In this document: positions 50,001 through 61,374 of the stretch, in pieces
Numbering within the stretch: position 1 is the first letter of the stretch
Layout of the letters: each line of letters opens with the position of its first letter
Assembly: GCF_964355755.1 (NCBI RefSeq)
Contig: NC_092673.1
Location: forward strand, 6,639,001 to 6,703,000
Origin: Antedon mediterranea
Lineage: Eukaryota > Echinodermata > Crinoidea > Comatulida > Antedonidae
DNA length: 64,000 nt
Reading direction: 5' to 3'
Program-made: the position numbers and the translations under genes
Notes under the pieces: model-generated
Told to the model about the DNA's origin: nothing
The model's database searches: none
Seen by the model: only the letters and a program-made list of their open reading frames with translations

Positions 50001-53000
50001 TAATTTAATTCCTATAATACTATAAAATACTATTTTACCAACCTTACTGTAACTATCTACTGGAATTATAATCAAAAAGCCTAGTAGTATAATCAAAATG
50101 TTATGATTGCTATAATGAAGTTGGCCACGTCCTATCCTCTCCATGTTCAAGCTGTTAGTGTTAGCTAAATGTTTTATTACAAAAACCGTACAATTACACA
50201 GATTATAACCTTGAGGAAAATACATACAATCAATACGAATTAATCAAATTGCGCATTTGTACTATTTAAAGTTAAATTAAACAGGTAGGACTTACTGTAT
50301 CCAGTATTCAAATTAGGTACTGTCATTATTATCAGGGAGTTATTTTACAACTCTCTCCTATTATTATTAGTGGCCAATCTTCTTATTTAAATAAATTAGC
50401 ATATAATTAGTGTGATTAATGTACCAGTAAAACGTGTAAATGTTTCATTTATAAATTAAATAGTCATGTATTTAAATAAGCTACAAAAATGAATTACTTG
50501 GGACTGAACCCCAAAAAAATCCAGAAAGGAAAATAATAAAAAAAATTGTGTATGCTATAACAAACAAAGCAATTTTAGTTTGCCAAGTACAGTATAATAA
50601 TAATATACTATTCATAATTACTATGGTTAGGAGAAATTTACCATGGTTACTCTCAATATCAAACACTAATAACAACCAACCTATTATAATAATGGAAGTC
50701 TCTGTATTGTAATGTTATATTATTCCAATGCTAATTTCAATACCATATTGGTATTTGACACATTTGACAGAGAACAAACAACATTTACTACATTTACTAA
50801 GCAAGATATTATTTAATGTAATTATTCTATAAACCTTTTTTTTTTCAAACCACCTCATATATTAATTTACACAATTATACTTAAATACAGTAGAACGGTA
50901 AGCTTCCTTTTTTCTAAACTTCACTGGCTTTATTAAGTATAGTACAACAACCCATCAACTATAAAATGTCAACCTTGATTTAGAGATGTATTCATGGCCC
51001 TACTCCTACTTATTATTATTTCTCTTTATGTTCCATCAGGTCCTGGACTTATTTAAGTGTTATCAACTCAAAAAACTCACTTTATATCAGACCCAAAAGG
51101 TCTTTTTTGCTCAAGCACATTGATCTAGAAGTGTCTTCCATTTCACATACAGTACAAGTCTTTAAAATTTAAGTTTTTTCTTAAAACATACATTTGTTCA
51201 AAATTAATTCTTTAAAACACAGCCAGTTTATAAGCGCTTTATAAATTCTTGGTATTATTAATATTAATACGAGACACTCATTATCAAAGGAAATCCCAAT
51301 CAAAGGGGAGACTGATGTAAAGTTAACAATGCGCAACGCCGAAATAGGCCTATTAATGGTTTAACACTATGGTCAACCACTATTCAGGTAACAAAGTGTA
51401 AGGCACTTCGTTAGGACCGAGGGTAGGGGCTCTAAATGTATAACTGGTTTTTTTTTTCCATAGTTTCAGTTGCCAATATTTTACTTTTTTCAGAACAGAA
51501 AAGAACTGAGAATACAGTACAACTACAACTAATAATTTTGAATTGCATCAGTTAGATGTTTCCATAAGCGTTATTAGTTCCCAACTACGAATCGCATTGT
51601 GGGAAGCACAACTACTGTAGTTACTGTACCATCATTTCCAGTGTTGACATTAGTGATCACTCACTGATTCTGTTCAGTTCCTTTGAGTTGCCCTCACGTG
51701 CAACAAGTTCTTTACAGTTCTAACCCTTAAGACTTTAGGTGAGTGATCCCACTTTCATGCCTAAATAAGGCATGAAATTTGAAGAACATATATTTTAACT
51801 TAATTAAATATCTTACCAGAGAATTTTGTGACAATAATAAACATTTTCTAAAAAAGCATCTGAATTAATTGTTTCTGTGTTACCTTCAATGTAGGATATC
51901 CTTCTACTTTGAACGATCGGCAAACATTGAAATTCTGTTGTATAGCACAATCCATGCTGGCTACACCTATTACACTCTTCCATGCTATGGAAAGGGAAAT
52001 TGAGACAAATATTTAGTCATTCAGTATTATTCCATATTTATTCGAATAAAGCCAAGACGACTTTGAAAAATCCCATACTCCTAGCACATCTTTTGGAATA
52101 AACTCCCCCCGACATACCCCTCAAATAAACGCCCTGGCCGTTTTATGCAAATACATGCTCCACCAAATGATACTGTATTATCAGGGGGCCTGGGGCTAGA
52201 CCTAGCAATATAATAACGGCCGGGCGACAATGTCGATGCTGTAGTAATAGAGCAAGATCATGTGGTTGGTGGAGGTTACATAAATAAAGCGTTTAAACAT
52301 GCACTCAATCTCAAATATTATTATTATTTCATTATAAAACATTATACCCTACAGTAGAAATATGTTGATAGCCAAATTAGAAGTAAAGGAATTATAATTA
52401 AATGTTGGAAATTGTGTTGCGTCTAGTTCATTCGACCATAGTTAGGCCTACTATAATATGAGGGTTTAATTTTTATTCCAATGGCCTATTTAGGCCTATA
52501 TTTTTTAATAAACGTTGTTTCCAGATGGTGACCATAAACAAAAAGCAAATGCGAACAATAAAGGGGCCCTCAAATACTATGATTTAGACAATAGGCCTAG
52601 CCCCAGGTCTGAGTCACAGAAATCAGCGCACACGTGCAGCTGGCCCCAGCCTGGCAAACAAACTCATATACGTACCGAGGCTATAGGTTATAGGCCTAGC
52701 ATGGTTATAAACTTATACTAGGCCTAGGCCCTAGGCCTAACTATAGTACGTACGTTGGCCTCTAGTAGAGTAGTAGCCGTAGGCCTCTTTTTTCATATTT
52801 AGAGGCATCCAAATAATCAGGTGTTATATGTTACCATGTTCACCCATTTAAATTGGTAATCAACTTATTAGTAATAGGCAATATACTATTTGACATATGC
52901 TAGGCTAGGCCTACACCTAGGCCTAGTATGCCCTCTTTAGACCAAAGTTCACGATCGGAGACAAACCTTTTAAGTCCAGTGCCAGCTGTTTGTACGTTGG

Positions 53001-53216
53001 AGCAAAATGGATACAGTGACCGCACCAGCTAGAATAAAACTCAACTATCCAACAGTTTCCACTATTAAAAATTGTCTTTGAAATAGTTCCATTATCTAGC
53101 TGTACAACAAAATCAAGAGAATCGTACAAAGACTGTGGAATGTTACCAGAATGAATAATTAAAAGTTGACAATTTATCAAAACGACGAGCAAAAACAACT
53201 TCATGTACGCTGCCAT
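38070..53216 (-). CDS. QSOX: Quiescin sulfhydryl oxidase (QSOX), 12 exons, 722 aa
   Basis: Exons on the minus strand: 53216-52967, 51984-51884, 48021-47976, 45989-45887, 45713-45623, 45074-44929, 44035-43776, 42203-42083, 41179-41050, 40462-40331, 39659-39521, 38719-38070. Junctions are GT-AG, phases agree, and 2169 nt give 722 residues, close to vertebrate QSOX. The enzyme puts disulfides into secreted proteins, using FAD and O2, in the Golgi or outside the cell. Seen: a signal peptide (1-23), thioredoxin active site C65-GH-C68, a second thioredoxin-like region, a charged linker (about 260-332), a helical region, then the Erv/ALR domain with 'YPCSLW..FH' (485-494), redox pair C529-KE-C532, FAD motif 'LWKIHNSVN' (557-565) and C589-QT-C592. 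A membrane segment (690-710) and a lysine/arginine tail follow. Start: ATG in 'CAACATGGC', directly before the signal peptide. QSOX1 versus QSOX2 cannot be assigned. Confidence 0.5.
39075..39482 (-). mobile_element. tRNA-derived SINE in a QSOX intron
   Basis: On the minus strand the head begins with 'AGCGAGTGACTGGTCGAGCG', whose TGGTCGAGCGG is a box A of Ser/Leu-tRNA type, followed by GGTTCAAGGCTC as box B. The first and last 8 bases of the head (AGCGAGTG / CACTCGCT) still pair. A body of about 300 bp follows, and the 3' end is a GAACTT repeat next to an A-rich stretch. The anticodon arm is not preserved, so it is a SINE and not a functional tRNA gene. It lies between QSOX exons 11 and 12. 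Confidence 0.5.
39795..39976 (-). mobile_element. Partial SINE body related to the one at 39.1-39.5 kb
   Basis: 'acactggacctccaacttta' and 'gtccttatctgagcagacga' match the body of the neighbouring SINE ('acactggacctacaattta', 'ccttatcagagaagac') in the same orientation. The tRNA-like head is missing. Confidence 0.5.
41209..41343. mobile_element. Inverted-repeat element (TCTGTCTACAC family) in a QSOX intron
   Basis: It runs from 'aaggctcagtctacgctttc' to 'tgatagtgtagacagagctt', imperfect inverted ends of about 22 bp. The interior 'atggtagtgatatgacatca' is itself followed by an inverse-like 'tgatgtc' region. It lies 30 bases from QSOX exon 9. Confidence 0.5.
42520..43775. other. QSOX intron 7 (part), with one short plus-strand frame
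   Basis: AT-rich intron sequence. Only the 58-codon frame at 43180-43356 stands out. Confidence 0.5.
43180..43356 (+). CDS. Short protein-like frame inside a QSOX intron, uncertain
   Basis: Fifty-eight codons from ATG to TAA, opposite in strand to QSOX. The translation is unlike the low-complexity frames nearby: amphipathic, with 'EIDAKLQSIIVKL', 'EFTFDELLQARKVIFEA' and a basic end 'KCKRGKC'. A helix-then-acidic-patch layout with 'F..eEl..A+..lfe' recalls small N-terminal regions of some invertebrate transposable-element proteins, but I cannot name a family. It may be a relic of an element, or chance. Confidence 0.5.
   Translation: MDEIDAKLQSIIVKLKDTPSIHVKTNLISEFTFDELLQARKVIFEAAKCKRGKCQWIV
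46207..46305. mobile_element. Short degenerate palindromic element
   Basis: 'gttttgttcccactaggatg' to 'catcctagtgtgaaccaagc' forms inverted ends like those of the 34401 element. The interior keeps only 'acgtatgcgcaacacaaagt'. Confidence 0.5.
47086..47478. repeat. 75-bp tandem repeat in a QSOX intron
   Basis: About five units containing 'gattcgatagtatgtaaatg', 'agatataaagattcggcaat' and 'accgtacgtaaattatt', with few differences. One unit lacks 'atagt'. A minus-strand frame crosses it only because the period is a multiple of three. Confidence 0.5.
48130..48545 (+). mobile_element. 5S-rRNA-derived SINE in a QSOX intron
   Basis: Bases about 48240-48308 match the 3' half of eukaryotic 5S rRNA: 'gacgaagttaag', 'cattgggcccggttgctttc' and the polymerase III box C 'ttggatgggagacc', followed by 'atctggaaatat' (5S: gcctgggaatac). 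The 5' half of 5S is barely recognisable. A body of about 230 bp follows and ends near 'ggataaataaattta'. The 5S likeness is plain; the exact element limits are estimated. Confidence 0.5.
48550..51880. other. QSOX intron 2 (part): AT-rich
   Basis: One GACC-core repeat at 49705-49808 is listed separately. No coding signal or other element was recognised. Confidence 0.5.
49705..49808 (+). repeat. Dispersed GACC-core repeat, nearly full but short core
   Basis: 'aaacaaggccattacatgg', 'ttgcagtcgcgtgctcaaat', 'gttagtgattaccgaccta', 'gacatagtgacctgtggag' and the ending hairpin 'gtcgcgtttgcacgcgac' plus TAAAAAC. The ends are complete, so it shows the length of the family, about 105 bp without core expansion. 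Confidence 0.5.
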
Positions 53217-53280
53217 GTTGGAACAATTGACGTTTCTATTTTTCTTATAGGACGCCCTCTATAAAGTAACCTTTTTTTGA
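53217..53280 (-). promoter_or_regulatory. Putative QSOX promoter and 5' UTR
   Basis: On the minus strand two TATA-like words (ACTTTATAGAG and CCTATAAGAAA) lie within about 60 bases of the QSOX ATG. No transcription start can be fixed from sequence alone. Confidence 0.5.
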
Positions 53281-54400
53281 AAGATTCGCGGATGACGACT
53301 GGTTTATTCATTTTTTGTATTAAAAATTATAAAGTTTCCACAAAATTATTATTTGCAAAAATACAACACACTTAAAATCGTTTTGGATCAAGGCCTTTTT
53401 AGCGGGTTATTCCATTCCCAATGGTATATTGTGTATTAAATCGGTGGGTTGTATTTGACCAATTGAACCCAGTAGGTTATTTTTATTCTCTTTCAAGGGT
53501 CATTTCACATTTATTTTACCACAGTTGTTTTGATGTATGGTTAAAGTGAATTATTTAAGTAAATTATTAATAGAACTTAAACTTAGCTTCGTAAAAAATA
53601 AAAAACAATTAACAGTCAAGAAATTAAAGTATTAAAAATTGTTTTATTCTCAAAACAATTAGAAGAGTAAACTTTAAAACTTAAAATATAAATTTGTATT
53701 CTCTTTATCTTTTAACTATTAGCAACAATGGTTTTATTCTTTATGTTATACTTAAACTAAAACTTAAGCCCGCGGACAAATTTCAGCTATACGCTAATAT
53801 ATTGTCAAATGCGGTCTCTAAATTTTTGCCGTGTTCCTGACGCCACATAGACTTATCCAGATATTCGCCTAGCCATTCTCTTTTCACTCCCTCGCATGTT
53901 TTTATGCTTTACACCACCAGTAGGATTCGACGTTTTGGGTGTGTGTACGGGGTTGACGAAGTGGCGGGAGTGGTTGACGGTACGGTGCGGTGACTCTCGA
54001 TTGTTAGTAGGCCTATCTCCCCAACACGGCGATATGCAGCACATTGGTCCAAATGAATTATAGTTCCAGGTCGAGTCTTTGGCCTCAATGATTGGTGAGT
54101 GTTGCAGCAGATGTGTCGGATACAATTTCCATGTCTCCTCCTTTGCAGAAGTTGAAAGTGGCTCTGACGGTATCCTTTTCAAAAGAGCACCTCGCTCACC
54201 GAGGGCTCTGATTCGATGCAGTTTCCCTCATGCTAGAAAGCTTCATTAAGTACTAGCTGTACCCTCCACAATTACCTCCGACTTGGTTCTAAGGTAAGAG
54301 CAAACAACTTGCCTCAGCATTTACCTGGCGCCATTGGCGGTCCAAATGCTATTATAAGCAGGCTATAAGGGTGGGTGTGTGAGAGAGTGGCTAGGACGAC
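53280..54400. other. Upstream flank of QSOX
   Basis: AT-rich from 53.3 to 53.8 kb. From 53.85 to 54.4 kb the base composition resembles the DIRS fragment, and a 109-codon minus-strand frame occurs there. I recognise no domain in it, so it may be decayed 3' sequence of that element. Confidence 0.5.
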
Positions 54401-54404
54401 GTTA

Positions 54405-55090
54405 ACATCCCATCGAGGAATCAAGACCTTGACTGGAGGTCGTTCTCTGAACATTCCCCGTAGTCAGTTGAGTGATAACGGGGGATGACGACATAGAGCA
54501 ACCGTCTTTAAGTGTTGGTGTTATCGCGCCAATGGCGGATCTATAGCCTGTAATGGTGCGGACTTGAAGGCCTGACTCGTACAGGTAATGCAGGAAGGCG
54601 CAAACTTGTCCAAGGGTGATCGACCCTGGCTCTACCTGTTGTCGCCTGCACCATGTAAAGAAGTGTTTTAGTCGGCTATTGTAGACGGTAAGAGTAGATT
54701 CCCGACGAGATATCGCCGCGAGGGCGGCAGGGCCATCTGGAATGCCTGAGTCTCGGAGCTGATCCTTGACAATGGCCATACAGTCAGGCGCAGGGAGTGT
54801 AAGTTCCGTAGTGGGAACTGAGCTCAGCCCTGTGTCAGCAGATCCTCGCGAACTGGTAGACGCAGGGAATGATCGTAGAGCAGGTCGAGAAGCAGTGGAT
54901 ACCACGCTTGTCGAGCCCAGCCCGGGGCAATCAGAAGGACCCGGCAAGGATGGCGCTGAATGCGCGTCAGAACATTTGGAATCAGTGATATTGGTGGGAA
55001 TGCATACGCCCATAGTCCGTCCCAATGTATGGACAGGGTGGGAATGTATGTGGTGTTGTTGATAGTCACAAACACTGCCTTTAAAGTCAA
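54405..55090 (-). pseudogene. Decayed DIRS-type retroelement: RNase H end plus tyrosine recombinase N-terminus
   Basis: On the minus strand, one frame (55090-54824) reads 'AYAFPPISLIPNVL', 'RVLLIAPGWARQAWYP' and 'LPVREDLL', which is the end of the RNase H region of DIRS/Ngaro-like elements. An overlapping frame reads 'STLTVYNSRLKHFFTWC', 'ITLGQVCAFLHYLYE' and 'TITGYRSAIGAI', the N-terminal core-binding part of the tyrosine recombinase. A third frame near 54450-54405 resumes with 'RGMFRERPPV' and 'LIPRWDVNVVL', typical of the next part. The catalytic Arg/His/Tyr region is not found downstream. At least two frame changes and missing ends mark it as dead. Base composition is clearly richer in G+C than its surroundings. 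Confidence 0.5.
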
Positions 55091-55859
55091 AATTAAAATG
55101 TAACACTGTCTTATACAAGGCTATAATAGTTATAATAATAATAATAGTAATTTAATTGTTATTATATAAAATAATTTCGATCAACAACTCACACATAATT
55201 ATTTATTAAATTCTGAATAATATTGTTATTTATTAATAATTGCATTGTATAGGGGCACGTTTTATTGTTTATACATAATTTCTGCCGTTTTTTATATAAC
55301 TGCATCTCCATTCCTACATAAAATGTCTGTCAGCCATTACATAGGCCGTGCATGTTGTTAAGTGATTATTATAAGAAAACATGATTTAGTATCAAAATGG
55401 TAATCATTAACATCACCAGAGCAACATCTACTCATTCTTCAGTCATCAAGATTCATCAATTTTTGTCGCAAACCCATTATCCCAATTTCCAAATAATGAG
55501 GCTAAGAGCGGAATTCTTTGATATATGCAGTGGCTCATATATTATTATTTTCATAATGCTTGAATTCATCATTCAATCTCTACTTCTTCATGTTTTTATT
55601 TTATAATCATCTTCTTCAGTCGACATTTTATTGGGTTTAATACGGAGTAGCCTGATTATGAATAAACGTCAGAATATGGGCATTGTATAAAGATAATAAA
55701 AATGTGTGAGGAGTTAGCATTCGACGTATATTTTGTTGTATTAACCATGTCATTAAACACAACAACCTTTCGGAAACGTAGACAAGTTTAAGTTGTTTAT
55801 TACAACATTAGAACATTGTGTCTTTAAACCTCAATATATTCTTAAAAGCAACAAGTTCA

Positions 55860-55997
55860 CACTAAACAAACTTGTGTCGCATGCTCAAGTTATTGTTTAC
55901 CGGCTAACCGACCAACCGACCGACCAACCGACTGACCGACCAACCAACCGACTGACATAGTGAGTTGTTGTAGAGTCGCGTTGCAAGCGACTAAAAA
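55860..55997 (+). repeat. Dispersed GACC-core repeat with expanded core
   Basis: 'tgtcgcatgctcaagttatt' and 'gtttaccggctaaccgacc', then about 45 bp of AACC/GACC units, then 'gacatagtgagttg' and the end 'gagtcgcgttgcaagcgact' plus AAAAAC. The left end is diverged. Confidence 0.5.
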
Positions 55998-58900
55998 CGA
56001 GTTAGAATTTTAAAGTCATAATATACTTCCTTCCTTCTATTACTATGGCTTACGGTAGGTAATGTATTTATCGGATTGGACTAGGACATATTAGGTATGT
56101 ATAACATATGGAAACATAACCATTCTAATTACGCACTATTGTAGGTGTATGACTAAAATATTGTTACTAAAAGGGCAGCGAAATGAAATAATAAATAAAT
56201 TTCCAGATTAAACATAATGTAGACCTAAAAAGTACACGGGTGGTGAAAATAAGGAGTGCGCCCTCTTTATGTAATTACTCTCAAAACTTTTTTTATGGAC
56301 AGAATCTCATTAGACCAGGGAAGAGTTCCCTGATTAGACTTTGCAGGTAGTATCAAAACTAACAAAGATAATAATTATTTTTGCCACACTAAGTGAATAG
56401 TACCGCTTGATAATAATTAGAGCTTGCCACATGTATGTGTTGTGCATTTGTAAGTCTACATGAAAACAACGTGCCATCCGAGGGACGAGGCATCTTTACC
56501 CCACAAAAAAGGACAAAGAAAGCAACTGGACTGGTCTCTCCCCTTTCCCATTTCATCATACTAGGCCTACTATAATTTACCGGTAGTATAATGACTAAAG
56601 CGCACAATGACGTCATACCTGCATTCGACTTGAAAATAGCAACACTTTTTTTCAGAAGTTGGTACCAAATATTATAATCATGAAAAAGTATGTATACAAA
56701 ATACCCGCTGCGGCGGCATTTAATAAAAATGATTGAATGAGCGTCAAATCTAGAGTGTAGATTAAAACTTTACCCGTTTAGTAGTTTTAAATGCCATCGT
56801 GAAGTAAGTAATTACCTCAGCACAATGATCACGTTGTCAGCTCTCAGACCAATAACTCGTTAGCTAATTAGAGTCAATCATAATTCCAATTTGACCCTTC
56901 CTCGTTGCCGCCAAAGAAATGAAGCATACAATATATTTTGGGAAACATTCAGGCGGCAAATGGGTTAGTTGTAGTATGGCACGCGCCATCTTTGTCGTCT
57001 GATGCTTTATGCTGACGCGCATACGTGCCAACGTTTTCCATCATCGTCTCGCTAGACCTTAAAAAAAAACCAGTTCCAATAGGAAATTCACGGTAATAAA
57101 TCACGGATTTTTCAGAATTAAAACTTAATAAGTAATAAGAGGGCAAACTTGTTCAAAGATTTACGTAATAAAAAAAAGAGCTCTGACGAAACTGAGCGCA
57201 ATTGGGTATATAATAATAAACTGTTATTAATTATACACAATGCCTTCAATGCTTATTTACATTTTAAGCGCAAGTTAATGTTTTCAAAACGTTTTAATAT
57301 TTCGAAATTTACTCCAATAATTGGCAGATTAGATTTATTTAAATGAGTAATGAAAACATAGGTAAAAAATCAGTTAAATTTGTTATGATTTATCTAGGCC
57401 TATACTTCATTTATTGTATACTACTATAGCCTACCGTACTAATTTATTTACACATTTTTTACATGTATTTCAAGATGTATTGTCCCCCTGAAAATTTTTT
57501 TAATTATATTTTTTTGTTGAATATGCCATTTTAATGTCACATAATAATTATCCACTTTGACCAAAAATTGGATTTCGAAAAAAAAATGTATTTACCTGAA
57601 AAAACTGTAATTTAAAGCAAAAAATGGTCAAATTGGCTGCCAGTCAATGGTTTTTGGTGAAATTTAACCATTTATTTTGTCATTTTCTTAGTGAAAACAT
57701 TTTTTTTTCCTATTTTTTTTTCTATGGAAGTGATTAACTTTATTAAAACTACAAAATAACATATTCAAAGTCTGATTTAATTAATCTTCATATTTCATGT
57801 TTTTTGGGGACAATACATCTTTAAACAAAATTCTACCTCATCAACATAAAGATAACGTATACCACGTACGAAAACAGAGACATCAGAATGTCGAGACCAG
57901 AAATCTTCGGGTAGATGTTTTCGAAAAACATGAAGTTTGGTGGTTTTCCGTATTGTGTGAAATTATTAATGATTGTATTGTTCATTTATGTTTCAATTTG
58001 AATCTCTAAAAAAATGATTTTTTTTGTTTGATTTTCCTTTCCAACAATCAAATCAAAATTATAACGTTTTTATAATTACTTGCTGCTATGCAGCGGTCTT
58101 CCGGAAGGTCTAGAATGAAAATCTTAAAAACATAAGTGGATTACTTCTAACAAAAATAGTGTTTTTTAAAAGACATTTCAAGATTGTTGAAGGATTTTTA
58201 GTAAGTAAGATTTTGTAATCTATTTCTCTAAACAAAACAGGACCAGACGTAAAACAGGTGCAATATTTATACCTGATATGTTTTTATCTGGTATAAATAT
58301 GTTTTTAAATTAAAAAAAATAATAATTCTCACAAACTGTTACCGATAAGGCTCGGCCTAATCATGGTTTCCGATACAAATCGCCAAATGATATTTCAGAG
58401 ACTCAGAAAATAGTGGTTTTTAGTTTTAATATTCCATTTAATTATAGTAAGGAAAACCTGAAAACATCCCATATTATAGATTTTACCATAATTTACTGGT
58501 TAATCCAAAAGTTCATTTCCACATTAATCGTAGTTTATATCTTTTCGTAAATCCCTAATCCCATTTGGCCTAATCGTAGTTTATCTTTACTTAAATCCCT
58601 AATCCCATTTCAAATGTTCATCCTAATGTTGATACCTATTTAATCCCATACACTATTCCACACTCGTCAAAGCACTTTTATTGATTTCTTATAGAAGAAA
58701 TATCTAATATCGTAATCCCATAACCTAATCTTTATCATAATCCTTTTTTTCGGATTACTTCTATATTTTATTTTTAATCCACGCACAGCTTTTCCAATCA
58801 TCATTATTTTCTAATTGTTAACCTTACAGTTGGAAGTGGCAAACCTTTTAGGGTTTTATACAAAACATTTCTTTATGCGACAGTAATACATACGTTTTAT

Positions 58901-60598
58901 TATACCCTTCGGCGGCCCTCGTTTACATGCATCGCTTGCCTCGAATAGAGTCATTCCTGCGACGCAATTTTTACGACTTCATCATTTTTGTTTGATATTT
59001 TTTTTCTATTTTAGCTTTTTCAATTTTCTCAATTGTGTTTTGTAATTGAAGTATTCCGCGATTGTAGATGAGTCTACGTAGTTTAGCTATCGAACCACTA
59101 AACTATTAGTTAACGAGTACCGGTGATGCGATATTGGCGGGAATTATCCCGCACGTGCCGTGTGATTGCTTGATATCTGTCCGTCTGTTGGCTTAGATGA
59201 TGCTAACCCAGTGCTAAGTACCAACATCATCAAAGTCTAATCACTGCTAAGCGATGCCTAGCAGTGTTTTTGACTGTTTGACACCTTTGGTAAACCACCA
59301 ACGGTCATCGTAGACTTTGTTTAACACTAGCATAAGGACTTACGTTTAATTTGCATCGAATGAATTTTAAATCCGCATTATTAGGATTATCATCGCCGAT
59401 GCGTCCCATTACGAGTTCACGATTTCTCAATTTAACTGTCTTAATAGTGATTCTTATCTCTTCATCTATTCCAATACTTATTGTGTGATCTTCATAGAAT
59501 TCTTGACATGTTGCATACGTAAATTCATGTAATATTATATCGGCAATAAAAGAAAATATCTATTATTAATTATTCTCTGGAGGAGAGAATAACATAAAAG
59601 TACAACCTATAAACTTGGCCGAGCGTCACACATAGAATATGACATGGGTTCAAACTTTCATTCAAATAGCGTGCAACGAGTTTTGAACAAAAACAGGTCA
59701 GACAATGCAGCTCTTTAGGCCTAACATAAACGAAAAAAAGCAATTACCCGCCGCCCCCATCTTCCCCACCCAACCACAACAAAGAGAACATATGAGCAAA
59801 TCTTTATCTTACATGAGTAGTTTTATAAAGAAAGTCATAACGATATGCCTGTAATAATGGACTATTTATTAGTACCGAAAAGGACACTACGAACTTTTCA
59901 GAATGTGAACAATTTAATTCTTTTATAAAACATTAACGAAAGACTCTTCTTCTGTTCTATGTCTCTTGGAATGGTTTAATAAAGTATTATTAATAGCAAT
60001 TAGTTTTTCTGTTTCTTTCACAATTTTCTATGTTGACATGACTTTCGTTCTTTTTCTTCGTAAATATGTAATTTTACTACGAGGACATTTTCTCTTCCAA
60101 AACGGCAAAAATAATACATAATAAATTAAATGATTTGCGATATATTTGTATGTTTTGTTTTTAAGGTCTTCTATGAGATAATCTAAACTGGAAAAAATCC
60201 CAAATTAACAGAAATTAACTAGAATTAACTTGGGGAGAGAAGCTCATGTAAGAATACATTGTTTTCTATGATAGAAAGATAAATAGAATTTCATCTTTTT
60301 TTCTCATGCCACGCCAAAGCTACCATGGCCACTGAATAGGGCAGAGCAATATTTTAAACCATTCTCAAACAGATTTGATGTAGAAAGAAATGAAAACCAT
60401 TGACAACAAAATAAAAATAAGATAAAACATATTTGTTGTTCCTTACATTATCTTATAAAAAGAACAACATTTCTTTTTCTATTAAACATTGCTTTGTATT
60501 TGAACATGAAAACGGATACTTTAATTGGTCCATATTTCCTTTTCTTACCAGGAATACAATATACAACCGCATTTCAAGGACCCCCACTATTATCATTG

Positions 60599-60871
60599 TT
60601 ACGAGAGAAAACTTATATCAAAGGGTCTCGTCAAAATTTGTCTAATCATAAAAACCTTTATAATTCCAAGGTAAAATGTATTGTCTCCAAAGCACACCGA
60701 TAATACATTGCAAATGCAGCATGATAAAGATGTTTCAATGAAAATCGCATGTTCAATAATTTGACCAGATGGTATACAAACTGCACCAATGCCATGTTCA
60801 GGAGCATCGGCGAATAACTGGCGGGCATACGTTTCTTTAACGATTATTACCCTCAAAACGCCTCCAGGCAA
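60599..60871 (-). CDS. Unidentified open frame, uncertain
   Basis: A 90-codon minus-strand frame without an ATG start (it opens with an alternative codon). The part around 'ETYARQLFADAPEHGIGAV' and 'CIPSGQIIEHAIF' has the mixed composition of real protein, in contrast to the AT-rich frames nearby. I see no clear splice sites at its limits and recognise no family. It could be an isolated exon, an element relic, or chance. Confidence 0.5.
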   Translation of the reverse strand: MPGGVLRVIIVKETYARQLFADAPEHGIGAVCIPSGQIIEHAIFIETSLSCCICNVLSVCFGDNTFYLGIIKVFMIRQILTRPFDISFLS

Positions 60872-61374
60872 TATTTTTTTTGGTCAATCAATTTATCTGT
60901 CTCTTTATTAATTGATCAGCATTCAATGATTTCTATGTTTATAAACAGGTAAGCTATTTGCTACTCTTAACGACTGTCTCTTTATGGGATTGAAATCGTT
61001 TTTATGTTTACAAACAACGGTCAAAGGATACGCCTATTCGAACTTGGCTTTAATTGGTTATGGTAATATGCAATTTCCATTTAGTTGATGAGTCTTTAAT
61101 TATCCGATTCGTTTGTTTGTTTTAAGCAGCGATTATGAAGCAATTCCAGTCCCATAAGCAAGAATTAGGACGGTCGAGTAAAGGTTATCAGTGACAGAGT
61201 GTTTTTTTAAAAAGGCATACCTCTTTTTTCATAATTACCCTTCAGAATACACTGCGAGAGTAAAAATCTATAACAATCTATCAAATTATTCTAATTAGAA
61301 CGGTTCATGTACCCAGCTAGATCGGAGCTTTAAGCGGCCCAGTCGGGTGGCTTACCCTCAACTCGAATTTAAAA

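Larger units (their letters stand above)
55119..61370. other. Long AT-rich intergenic region
   Basis: One GACC-core repeat (55860-55997) and one unexplained minus-strand frame (60599-60871) are listed separately. Otherwise there are only AT-rich sequences with short homopolymers. Nothing else is supported. Confidence 0.5.

Noticed and set aside
53853-54182. 109-codon minus-strand frame upstream of QSOX
   Set aside because: No recognisable domain. It may be the decayed 3' part of the DIRS fragment, but it cannot be supported as a gene.
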